The position numbers and the translations under genes are program-made. Shown one piece after another: positions 1 to 7,220 of a stretch of DNA of 15,260 bases; positions within the stretch are counted from its first letter, which is position 1, and every line of letters starts with the position of its first letter. The stretch comes from an uncultured Ignavibacteria bacterium (GTDB lineage Bacteria; Bacteroidota; Ignavibacteria; Ignavibacteriales; Melioribacteraceae). The notes under the pieces are model-generated. The model saw nothing but the letters and a program-made list of their open reading frames with translations, searched no databases and had not been told where the DNA came from. Where the stretch lies: assembly GCA_937930275.1 (NCBI GenBank), contig CALGLM010000206.1:1-15260 (forward strand), given 5' to 3'.

Positions 1-43
1 TTACGTACGGTGACTGGAGTTCAGACGTGTGCTCTTCCGATCT
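1..43. other. Illumina TruSeq adapter remnant (non-genomic)
   Basis: Bases 10-43 match the index-side TruSeq adapter, beginning GTGACTGGAGTTCAGACGTG and ending in CTCTTCCGATCT. The eight bases before it, TACGTACG (2-9), sit where the i7 index lies in that adapter and are the reverse complement of CGTACGTA, which I recall as TruSeq index 22. Base 1 (T) would be the last base of the flanking GAT. Genomic sequence therefore starts at about base 44. Any reading frame that begins inside this stretch, such as the GTG at 27, takes its first six codons from the adapter. Confidence 0.97.
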
Positions 44-44
44 T

Positions 45-2069
45 TTAACAAAATCGTTTTCACAGACAATTAATTTGAATAGTTTTATTGAAAATGTAAA
101 TTTAGATTCTTTAACATATTCTGTTAAAGAATTATCCGGTGTAGTAGATATTTTATATAATGGTAATATTACCAAAATTGTTTCGCGTCATAAAAATAAC
201 GCTGATAATAATAAAGCTGCCGATTATATTTACCAAAAACTTAGTGGTTATAATCTTGAAGTAACTAAACAAGTATTTAGTTCGACAGGGTATAATGTTT
301 ATGGCACTAAACAAGGGACAAAGTATCCAAATAAAAAAGTTATAATTTGCGGACATTTCGATTCCATGCCCTCAGGTGCAAAAGCACCGGGTGCCGATGA
401 TAACGGAAGCGGGACTGCCGCTGTTATTGAAGCTGCCAGAATTTTGCAAGATGTTACTACTCCGTTTACTATGGTTTTTGCATTATGGGATGAAGAGGAG
501 CAAGGTCTTATAGGGAGCGAATATTATGCCGCTAAAGCTGCCTCAGAAGGAGATACTATTATTGCTGTTATTAACATGGATATGATTGCTTGGAATAGAT
601 CAAATTCAAACAGAATTGAACTGCATACCGATAATACGCTTGGATCGAATAATATAGTAGATAAAATGGTTGAATTAAACACTCAACTGAATTTAGGATT
701 TAATACTGCAATAATTAATCCCGGTGCAACCTATAGCGATCATGCATCGTTTTGGGATCATAATTATCCGGCAGTTTTAGTTATTGAAGAGGATAATGAT
801 TTTAATGCTTATTATCATACAATCGGCGATACTTTAGGAAATTTTAATTTCTCATATTTTCACAGAGCATCTAAACTTTCGATTGCAACTTTTTTAAGCT
901 ATGCTCTAAATTTAAATATTGTATTAGAGCATAACACAATAGCTTCAACTGATCAAAATCAAGAAATTAAAGCCGAACTAAAAGTTAATAGCGGATTACC
1001 GATAGATATTCCGGTCTTATATTTTAGAGTTGATGAAGGGAACGGTGCAGGAGATTTTACTAAATTATCCGGAACTAAAACCGGAGATGACGGTAATTAT
1101 ATTTTTAATTTTCCGGCTTTACCCTTAGGAAGTTTAGTAGAGTATTATATAGCAGTTCAAGATTCGGCTGCAACAATAATCTCCTCATTACCGTCAGGTG
1201 CAAAGGGATTTAGTCCTGCGGGAAACATTCCTCCGGCAAAGTTATATTCATTCTATTGTGCTCCCGAAACCGAATTGTTTGCAGATAGTTTCAAAAATGT
1301 TGATAAATGGAATTTGGCTGGAAGTTCCGGGTTAACACAAGTACAATTTGTATCGTCTCCGTATTCAATAACAGATTCACCTATCGGAAACTATACATCA
1401 AATAATACATCTTCATTTGCAACTAAAACAAATATCAAAATACCTGAATCTTTAGGAGCTATTCTAACATTCAAAACTAATTGGGATATTGAAAGCGGAT
1501 GGGATTATGCAATGTGTCAAGTATCAACGGATAACGGTATTAATTGGATTCCGTTAGAAGGTAACTATACAAAGTTGGGAAGCGGAAGTTTTCAACCAAA
1601 GAATAAACCTTTATATGACGGTAAATCAAACGGTTGGGTTAAAGAAAATATTAATTTGAACGATTATAAAGGAAAGGATATTTTAGTTAGATTTTATTTC
1701 CGTTCAGACGGATATGAAAATTTTGACGGCTTTTATGTTGATGATTTAAAACTTGTAGCTTACGAAAAACCAACCGGTGTTGAAAATAACGAAATCACTC
1801 AATATTTAAATTTTGAGCTATTTGCTAATTATCCTAATCCGTTTAATCCTACTACAACAATTTCGTATCAAATACCGGTTGACGGTGTTGTTAAATTAAA
1901 AGTATTTGATGTTTTGGGAAGAGAGGTTACAACACTGGTAGATGAATACAAAAGCAGAGGTAAATATAATATTAATTTTGACGCAAGTAATTTAACAAGC
2001 GGTATTTATATCTATCAAATTAAAACGGGTGATTTTATTAAAGCAAATAAAATGATACTTGTAAAATAG
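45..2069 (+). CDS. Secreted M28-family zinc peptidase with T9SS sorting tail (5' truncated)
   Basis: This is a 3' partial gene of 674 genuine codons; the start and signal peptide are lost at the adapter junction. The M28 aminopeptidase domain comes first. Its zinc ligands are visible: His in GHFDS (354), Asp in GADDNGSG (396), the Glu pair in DEEEQGLIGS (495-500), Asp in NMDM (579) and His in YSDHASFWD (741). A short linker follows. At about 1264-1770 lies a domain like that at the end of immune-inhibitor-A peptidases, with 'WDIESGWDYAMCQVSTDNG' and 'DGFYVDDL'. The last ~85 residues form a type A T9SS sorting domain (NYPNPFNPTT, then FDVLGREV, ending KMILVK). Inferred role: a peptidase carried across the outer membrane by type IX secretion and released or anchored outside, where it trims amino acids from peptides. 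The family is certain; the exact substrate is not. Confidence 0.93.
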   Translation, partial: LTKSFSQTINLNSFIENVNLDSLTYSVKELSGVVDILYNGNITKIVSRHKNNADNNKAADYIYQKLSGYNLEVTKQVFSSTGYNVYGTKQGTKYPNKKVIICGHFDSMPSGAKAPGADDNGSGTAAVIEAARILQDVTTPFTMVFALWDEEEQGLIGSEYYAAKAASEGDTIIAVINMDMIAWNRSNSNRIELHTDNTLGSNNIVDKMVELNTQLNLGFNTAIINPGATYSDHASFWDHNYPAVLVIEEDNDFNAYYHTIGDTLGNFNFSYFHRASKLSIATFLSYALNLNIVLEHNTIASTDQNQEIKAELKVNSGLPIDIPVLYFRVDEGNGAGDFTKLSGTKTGDDGNYIFNFPALPLGSLVEYYIAVQDSAATIISSLPSGAKGFSPAGNIPPAKLYSFYCAPETELFADSFKNVDKWNLAGSSGLTQVQFVSSPYSITDSPIGNYTSNNTSSFATKTNIKIPESLGAILTFKTNWDIESGWDYAMCQVSTDNGINWIPLEGNYTKLGSGSFQPKNKPLYDGKSNGWVKENINLNDYKGKDILVRFYFRSDGYENFDGFYVDDLKLVAYEKPTGVENNEITQYLNFELFANYPNPFNPTTTISYQIPVDGVVKLKVFDVLGREVTTLVDEYKSRGKYNINFDASNLTSGIYIYQIKTGDFIKANKMILVK

Positions 2070-2070
2070 G

Positions 2071-2199
2071 GTTAAATGTTAAGTGTTGAATGTTAAATAA
2101 GCTCGATTATTTAATTTTGAATTTTTAATTTTGAATGTCCTCATCCGAGAAATTGGATGGGGATTTTTTTTATTAAGTGTTGAATGTTTAATGATAAAT
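2071..2199. repeat. Three blocks of degenerate 7-bp tandem repeats
   Basis: Nearly the whole spacer after the peptidase gene has a 7-base period. Block 1 (2071-2098) is four heptads of the form GTTRARt. Block 2 (2110-2137) is four heptads alternating TTTAATT and TTGAATT/G, making a 14-bp direct repeat. Block 3 (2172-2199) is four more heptads, including GTTGAAT and GTTTAAT. The 16-mer TTAAGTGTTGAATGTT occurs exactly in blocks 1 (2079) and 3 (2173). The terminator lies between blocks 2 and 3. No open frame accounts for the periodicity. Confidence 0.75.
2138..2171 (+). terminator. Rho-independent terminator of the peptidase gene
   Basis: CCTCATCC (2139-2146) pairs with GGATGGGG (2155-2162) across the 8-base loop GAGAAATT, with one T-G wobble; T2138-A2163 adds a ninth pair. 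A run of eight T follows (2164-2171). It points with the + strand and lies 69 bases after the peptidase stop. On the minus strand no T run follows the stem, so it should not serve the convergent NTPase gene. Confidence 0.9.
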
Positions 2200-2290
2200 G
2201 TATTATTTAATTATTGTTTTCTATAGTAATCAGATTAAAATCTTTTTTGTTTTGGGTTGTCATTTTTATTACATTATAACTGCGTTAATC

Positions 2291-2830
2291 TTACACTTTT
2301 TCACTATTCCACTCATTTACAAAAGGAATTAAAGCGGTAATTACCCCGTATGTATATAATTCCGTTCTATTCATTACCCCTTTTGTTAAAAATCCGATAG
2401 CGCCTAAACTTTGCTTGCTGTTTTTATGGTTAAATAGTTCGTCCATCACGGTACCCAATTCTTCTCCTTTAAGCAATCTTTCAATAACAAAGTTTGGAAG
2501 TTGGAAAAGCGGAGAAGTACCGTATCCGTACAGATTATTATTATCAGCTACACAAACACAGCCGTATGAAAACCAAATGTTGTGTAACTTTGAAATTCCT
2601 CCTTCAATTCCGACATAAAAATCAGCATTAATATTATTTTTATTGCTATAATTAATTAATTCTAAACATCTATTTTTTGCCCCTTCAAAAGTTTGCTCGT
2701 TTACCGGTTGTTCAGGTACAAAACTTGGGACGTTTATACCTAAAACTGTGCAGTCATTAAAATATTTAGAAAATGCCGATTGAACTGATTCAATCTTTAC
2801 CGGATTTTTAGAACCGACTAAAATATTCAT
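2291..2830 (-). CDS. yjjX: Inosine/xanthosine triphosphatase (YjjX/DUF84 family)
   Basis: A 179-residue protein, the usual length for the YjjX-type non-canonical purine NTP phosphatases. Family marks: N-terminal VGSKNPVK, which enters the nucleotide-binding groove; a QPVNEQTFEGAKNR segment; GIEGGI at about residues 74-79; and the SLGAIGFLTKG block in the C-terminal third. Known function of the family: hydrolysis of ITP and XTP to the monophosphate plus pyrophosphate in the cytoplasm, keeping deaminated purines out of nucleic acids. The start codon follows the esterase stop directly (TAAATG), with GGAAGA inside the end of the esterase gene as the likely ribosome site, so the two are probably translated together. 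The esterase has no clear metabolic link with this enzyme. Confidence 0.88.
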   Translation of the reverse strand: MNILVGSKNPVKIESVQSAFSKYFNDCTVLGINVPSFVPEQPVNEQTFEGAKNRCLELINYSNKNNINADFYVGIEGGISKLHNIWFSYGCVCVADNNNLYGYGTSPLFQLPNFVIERLLKGEELGTVMDELFNHKNSKQSLGAIGFLTKGVMNRTELYTYGVITALIPFVNEWNSEKV

Positions 2831-3952
2831 TTATCTTCCAAACATTAATAAAAAATAGTTGGGTAATTGTTTTGCCCAATACGATTCGCTATGGTTATCA
2901 TCGGGATAAATATTAATAAAATAATCTTTGTTTCGTTTGTATTGCTTTTTTTCAAGTGCTTTAATCATTTCATCAATCCCGGGTTGTAAACGTGTGTCAA
3001 TTCCTTTACCTCCGTTTGCTATATATACATTAATCGGTTTTTTTGTTTTAGTTTTTTCAACTACGTTAACATAATCAATCCACTCAATTTTAAATGCGGG
3101 AGAAAAACATAAAGCTTTAGAAAATGTTTCATTGTATTCCCAATGGAGCATAAAACTAATTAATCCCCCTGCAGAAGAACCCCCCGTAAAACAATGGTCT
3201 CTATCGGGCAATGTTCTATAAGTTGAATCAATAAACGGCTTAAGCTGATTTACGACAAAATCCATATATAATTTACTGGTATCGCCGCGAGTGTATTCGG
3301 CACTTCTGTTTTCGGTTGAGTAAATTCCTACTATAATAAGAGGTTCAATTTTCCCTTGTCTTATTAAACTATCAGCTGTTTCGTCAGCCTGCCAATCCGT
3401 TCCGAAAGAAGACGTGCTTGGGTCAAATAAATTTTGACCGTCATGCATATATAAAACGGGGTATCTTTTATTTGTATCTATAGCATAATCAGGCGGAAGC
3501 CAAACCACTATATTTCTTGCAACAATGCCCTTTCCTTCAAATTGGGGATGATACTTTAAATTGCCCGTAATTTGACCTTCAAAAGTGTTATGATTTGAAG
3601 GAGTAGCCCAATTATTAATTTTAAATATAAGTGTAGTATCGTTATTAACGGTTAAAGTGTTGTTTGGAGGCACATTTCCATAGTAATCTAAAGCTTCATT
3701 TTGCCAACTTCCCCTTGTAAATTTAAATTCAATATTTTCACTTTTATTAAAGTTTAAGGTAATAATGTGTTTTAAACCTTTATTGTTTAGCTTAATTTTC
3801 ATGGGATTCCAATTACCCAATTGGGGTAAATTGCCGACAATATAAACATCATTACTATCCGAGGTAATAACTTCAAAAGTGATTTTTGTAGTTTGTGCAA
3901 TAATCGTTAAGTTAAAAACAAATGTAATAATTAAAATATAAAATGTTTTCAT
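2831..3952 (-). CDS. Exported alpha/beta-hydrolase esterase with N-terminal CBM20-like domain
   Basis: A 373-residue protein starting MKTFYILI. Residues 1-20 form a signal peptide ending near IIAQ. Residues ~22-115 resemble a starch-binding CBM20/CBM48 fold (VYIVGNLPQLGNWNP, then EFKFTRGSW). The rest is an esterase-D type hydrolase (PF00756) with 'YPVLYMHDGQNLFD', the nucleophile elbow GGSSAGG (Ser at residue 260), a candidate Asp at 319 and the catalytic His in DDNHSESYW (354). Relatives include feruloyl and acetyl-xylan esterases and enterochelin-esterase-like proteins; the substrate here is unknown. It probably acts in the periplasm or on the surface, and no T9SS tail is present. I place the start at the ATG at 3952, not at an in-frame TTG at 3973, because AAGGA lies five bases before the ATG, the signal peptide begins there, and the TTG overlaps the promoter. 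Confidence 0.88.
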   Translation of the reverse strand: MKTFYILIITFVFNLTIIAQTTKITFEVITSDSNDVYIVGNLPQLGNWNPMKIKLNNKGLKHIITLNFNKSENIEFKFTRGSWQNEALDYYGNVPPNNTLTVNNDTTLIFKINNWATPSNHNTFEGQITGNLKYHPQFEGKGIVARNIVVWLPPDYAIDTNKRYPVLYMHDGQNLFDPSTSSFGTDWQADETADSLIRQGKIEPLIIVGIYSTENRSAEYTRGDTSKLYMDFVVNQLKPFIDSTYRTLPDRDHCFTGGSSAGGLISFMLHWEYNETFSKALCFSPAFKIEWIDYVNVVEKTKTKKPINVYIANGGKGIDTRLQPGIDEMIKALEKKQYKRNKDYFINIYPDDNHSESYWAKQLPNYFLLMFGR

Positions 3953-3970
3953 AATATTCCTTATATTTAC

Positions 3971-3998
3971 CAAACGTAAATATACTAATTTTTGCCAA
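3971..3998 (-). promoter_or_regulatory. Bacteroidota-type promoter of the esterase-NTPase pair
   Basis: Read on the minus strand, TTG (3998-3996), a 17-base spacer and TACGTTTG (3978-3971) fit the TTG...TAnnTTTG pattern known for the Bacteroidota housekeeping sigma factor. The predicted transcript would start near 3964 and give a leader of about 12 bases carrying the AAGGA ribosome site. The TTG at 3973-3971 that could be mistaken for a start codon is part of this -7 element. Confidence 0.55.
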
Positions 3999-4002
3999 TT
4001 TT

Positions 4003-6165
4003 ATGAATATAGTTTTAGTAATTCCGCCGTTTACACAAGTTAATACTACGTATCCTTCAGTAACTCAGCTATCGGGATTTTTAAACCAACAAGGTTTTAA
4101 TTCAGTTTCGGTGGATTTATCGCTTAATGTATTTCTTAAAATCTACTCACGCATCGGTTTAAGCGAAATTTATGAAAGCATAAAAAATTTAAATACTGAA
4201 GATGCAGAATTAAAAATTATTATTGATTCGTTTTATAAGTACATTGAAATAATAGACTTAGTAATAGAATTTTTACAAGGTAAAAACGATGCTACAGCAA
4301 ACCTTTTAGTAAAACCGGGTTATATTCCTATTTTAAGAAATTATTCCGGTGAAAAAGCAGATTTTAAAAGTTTCGGTAACATGGGAATAACAGACAGAGC
4401 CAAATTTTATGCGTCGCTTATGATAAGTGATATTTATTATGCAATAAATAAAGGCATTACTAATGATTTTGGACTTAGCAGGTATGCAGAAAAAATAGCT
4501 CTTTCTCCTAAAAGTTTTGATTTGATTTATACTAAATTAAAAAATAAGCCAAATATAATAGAAAGAATTATCTTAAATGAAACTGAAGAAATAATAAATA
4601 AATATAAACCTCAATTATTTTGCTTTAGTATTCCTTTTCCGGGTAATCTGTTTTCGGCATTACTTTCGTCTAAGTTTATAAAGGAAAATTATCCAAAATT
4701 TAAAATCCTTTTTGGGGGAGGTTATGTTAATACAGAACTTAGAAAATTAAACGATGTTAGGTTTTTTGAATACGTGGATTACTTAACCTATGATGACGGT
4801 GAAATGCCGTTATTAAATATTATTAACAATCTGCAAAACTACAATAAAAATAGTAAATGGGTTAGAACTTTACTTTTGGATAACGGAGAATTAAAATATT
4901 ACGATAATGCTGAAATTAAAAATATTGAATTTAAAAATTTAAATACTCCTTGTTATAACGGAATAGATGTAGATAAATATGTTTCGGTGTTGGAAATGTT
5001 AAACCCAATGAGTAGGTTATGGACTGACGGCTATTGGAATAAATTAGCAATTGCCCATGGCTGTTATTGGAAAAAGTGTACATTTTGTGATATAACTTTA
5101 GATTACATAAAAACATATTCCCCAACCGATACAAAAGTTTTTGTAAATACGATAAAGCAAATTATTAAAGAAACAGGAAAAAACACATTTCATTTTACGG
5201 ATGAAGCAGCCCCTCCGAGTAAATTAAAAGAAATTGCGATTGAATTAATAAAAGAAAAAGTAAATATTTGCTGGTGGGGAAATATTAGGTTTGATAAGGC
5301 TTTTACGAAAGATTTATGCAAACTACTTTCGCTTTCCGGTTGTATTGCGGTTAGCGGGGGAATAGAAATAGCAGAACCAAGGTTACTAAAGCTTATTGAA
5401 AAGGGAGTAACGTTAGAACAAGCGGTACAAGTAACCAAAAATTTTAGAGATGCCGGAATTTTGGTTCATGCATATTTAATGTATGGTTTTCCTTCACAAA
5501 CGGCTTTGGAAACAATTAACAGCCTTGAGTATGTTAGGCAATTTATGAAATTTGGGTTAATTAATTCCGCTTATTGGCATCGCTTTTCATTAACTGCACA
5601 TAGTCCTATTGCACAAAATCCCGAAAAATACGGAGTTAAAATTTTATCTTCTTTAAATAATTCGTTTGCAAATAATGATTTGGAATTTGAGGACTTATCA
5701 GGTATTAACCACTCGGTATTTACCGAAGGATTAAACAAAGCGATTTATAATTATATGCATAATAACGGATTTAATTTAAATTTAAAAACTTGGTTTTCGG
5801 AATATGTGCCTAAACCGACTGTAAAACCGGATTTTGTTGAAAGTATTCTTAATTTACAAGTCGAAGAGAATATTAATAATGATAATAAAATTGTAATTTG
5901 GAATGCGGGGCTGCCTAAAATAAAAAGTGCGGCAAAAGGGAAAGTTATATTACATGTTACTAATTTAGATATTGAAGGGAAATGGCTGCTTGATAAAAAG
6001 ACCGCAATTAAAATAGTTGAAATTGCAAAAAATTCGGCATTAGTTATTAGCGGAAAAACACTAACATATAGAGATATGGTTAATTACTTTACTGATGAAA
6101 ATGCAGAATTTTTTAATTCAAACGTATGGAAAGAACTAAGAGAAAACTTTATATTGGTAGTTTAA
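4003..6165 (+). CDS. B12-binding-domain radical SAM protein, function unknown
   Basis: A 720-residue protein. The N-terminus (MNIVLVIPPFTQVNTTYPSV) opens a cobalamin-binding-type Rossmann fold. It seems to be split by a helical insert at about residues 45-190 and to resume at 'KPQLFCFSIPF', 'KILFGGGYVN' and 'VDYLTYDDGEMPLL'. The radical SAM domain follows, with cluster cysteines C354, C359 and C362 in GCYWKKCTFCD: a CX4CX2C spacing in place of the usual CX3CX2C. Later segments fit the barrel: FTDEAAPPSKL, 'WWGNIRFDKAF', a glycine-rich GGIEIAEPRLLKLIEKGVT and 'AYLMYGFPSQT'. The last ~80 residues form a small extra domain (KWLLDKKTAIKIVEIAKNSA). Proteins of this type often methylate or rearrange unactivated carbon, but no partner gene here names the substrate. 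It is divergent from the esterase with only 50 bases between the start codons. Confidence 0.85.
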   Translation: MNIVLVIPPFTQVNTTYPSVTQLSGFLNQQGFNSVSVDLSLNVFLKIYSRIGLSEIYESIKNLNTEDAELKIIIDSFYKYIEIIDLVIEFLQGKNDATANLLVKPGYIPILRNYSGEKADFKSFGNMGITDRAKFYASLMISDIYYAINKGITNDFGLSRYAEKIALSPKSFDLIYTKLKNKPNIIERIILNETEEIINKYKPQLFCFSIPFPGNLFSALLSSKFIKENYPKFKILFGGGYVNTELRKLNDVRFFEYVDYLTYDDGEMPLLNIINNLQNYNKNSKWVRTLLLDNGELKYYDNAEIKNIEFKNLNTPCYNGIDVDKYVSVLEMLNPMSRLWTDGYWNKLAIAHGCYWKKCTFCDITLDYIKTYSPTDTKVFVNTIKQIIKETGKNTFHFTDEAAPPSKLKEIAIELIKEKVNICWWGNIRFDKAFTKDLCKLLSLSGCIAVSGGIEIAEPRLLKLIEKGVTLEQAVQVTKNFRDAGILVHAYLMYGFPSQTALETINSLEYVRQFMKFGLINSAYWHRFSLTAHSPIAQNPEKYGVKILSSLNNSFANNDLEFEDLSGINHSVFTEGLNKAIYNYMHNNGFNLNLKTWFSEYVPKPTVKPDFVESILNLQVEENINNDNKIVIWNAGLPKIKSAAKGKVILHVTNLDIEGKWLLDKKTAIKIVEIAKNSALVISGKTLTYRDMVNYFTDENAEFFNSNVWKELRENFILVV

Positions 6166-6190
6166 TTTAGTTGTTGAAATTTTTAATCTG

Positions 6191-6934
6191 TTATTTTGTG
6201 CAATAATAAATTTCGCCGCTTGCTTTTGTTAATCCCATAAGTTCTCGTTCCTCTTTGGTAAAAGTGTCTTCGGCTTTTGCAATTTTTACTGTAAATCCGG
6301 CTTCTTTAAGTCTATCAATATAATCCAATCCGTAACACCTTACATGATCTCTTTGACCGAAAGCTTTTAATCGCTCTTCAGGGTCTGTAATTGAAGGGTC
6401 TTCATAAGTTTTTTCGGCTGTAATAGGAACAAGCAGCATAGCCCAACCGTCTTTTTTAAGAACTCTGTGAAACTCTCTCATTGCTTTTTTATCATCTTGA
6501 ACATGTTCTAAAACATGGCTGCAATAAATAACGTCAAAATAATTATCGGGATATTTAATATCGGTAATATCCATTTTTACATCTGCGCGGGGACTGTACA
6601 AGTCAGCCGTAATATAATCTTTTCCAAAGTATTTTTTAAGCGGGGGAACAAAACAGCTTTCTGGAGCTACATGCAGTATTTTTTTTTGCTTATTATTAAA
6701 TAAATTTGTAAGTTTTTGGAAATAAAGCCAAACAAATCGATGCCTTTCCAACGAACCGCAATGAGTGCATATTGCGTCTTCTCGCTTTAAAGGGCGTCCA
6801 TAACTTAAAAACTTTCGTGAGTTTTTTTTGCAAATAGGACAATATCTCCCTTTTCCGGTATATATTATTGAAAATGTAAAATTTACAATAGCACGTGCCT
6901 TTTGTTTAGACCATTCAGTAAAAAATGTATTCAT
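6191..6934 (-). CDS. Class I SAM methyltransferase with N-terminal zinc ribbon
   Basis: A 247-residue cytoplasmic protein. Residues ~31-62 hold two CXXC pairs (C32/C35 in CPIC, C56/C59 in CTHC) that should bind one zinc. The Methyltransf_11-like core follows. Its motif I is reduced (ILHVAPE, residues 86-92, in place of a glycine-rich loop), with a binding acidic residue at D111 (TADLYS), 'DVIYCSHVLEHV' at 134-145 and 'EFHRVLKKDGWAMLLVPI' at 154-171. Close relatives are usually annotated simply as methyltransferases, often near surface-polysaccharide genes; no such genes are nearby here. The acceptor is unknown. It converges on the radical SAM gene across 25 bases with no clear terminator. The ribosome site is weak. 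Confidence 0.83.
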   Translation of the reverse strand: MNTFFTEWSKQKARAIVNFTFSIIYTGKGRYCPICKKNSRKFLSYGRPLKREDAICTHCGSLERHRFVWLYFQKLTNLFNNKQKKILHVAPESCFVPPLKKYFGKDYITADLYSPRADVKMDITDIKYPDNYFDVIYCSHVLEHVQDDKKAMREFHRVLKKDGWAMLLVPITAEKTYEDPSITDPEERLKAFGQRDHVRCYGLDYIDRLKEAGFTVKIAKAEDTFTKEERELMGLTKASGEIYYCTK

Positions 6935-6971
6935 TATTTTGCCGCTTAAATAAAATTAAAACTGTTAATAT

Positions 6972-7002
6972 TAAAGATATGTAATTTAGCAATATTATTC
7001 AA
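6972..7002 (-). promoter_or_regulatory. Possible promoter of the methyltransferase gene
   Basis: On the minus strand, TTG (7002-7000) is followed after 20 bases by TATCTTTA (6979-6972), one base off TAnnTTTG. The element ends 37 bases before the start codon. AT-rich sequence makes chance matches likely, so this is tentative. Confidence 0.35.
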
Positions 7003-7041
7003 GAAAGATAAATATTTGTGAGGAAATAAAATGCGGATTTG

Positions 7042-7200
7042 TTAAAAATGAGAACTTCTTAACTAAAACATTTTATTATAAATTGCAAATCTTAAAAGTA
7101 TGTGAATGTTAACTTAATAAACAATTACCACAATAATTCTATTTACAATTTTTAAGTTTTTGCCGTTTTAAGCATATTAATTAAGAAGTCTCATTTTTAC
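7042..7200. repeat. 159-bp palindromic (MITE-like) element between two genes
   Basis: The ends are inverted repeats. The left arm (7043-7066) and the reverse complement of the right arm (7177-7199) share TAAAAATGAGA, then CTTCTTAA, then TAA, with one extra base in the left arm and one mismatch. Weaker pairing continues inward: GCAAATCTTAAAA near 7085 against the complement of 7151-7164. The whole unit could fold as a long imperfect hairpin. TTTG occurs directly outside both ends (7038-7041 and 7201-7204), as a short target duplication would. There is no open frame of note inside. It lies in the 286-base spacer between the exported charged protein and the methyltransferase, where I see no gene. 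A transposon-derived miniature element is the likeliest reading; an RNA structure in the 3' region of the upstream gene is the alternative. Confidence 0.5.
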
Positions 7201-7220
7201 TTTGGTAGTCGGTTAATATT

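Noticed and set aside
27..44. GTG start codon for the peptidase gene
   Set aside because: It lies inside the adapter sequence, so the six codons before 45 are artificial.
2233..2250. AGATT..AATCT with a T run, read as a second terminator
   Set aside because: The stem is four or five A/T-rich pairs with almost no loop; too weak to call.
3971..3973. TTG start for the esterase
   Set aside because: There is no ribosome site, it adds seven residues before a normal signal peptide, and it overlaps a promoter element.
4931..5438. Minus-strand open frames inside the radical SAM gene
   Set aside because: They are shadows of a well-supported gene with clear domains on the + strand and have no ribosome sites or recognisable motifs.
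6935..7220. CRISPR-like or tRNA-like structure in the gene-poor spacer
   Set aside because: There are no regularly spaced repeats and no cloverleaf with a CCA end or T-loop. Only the single inverted-repeat pair stands out.
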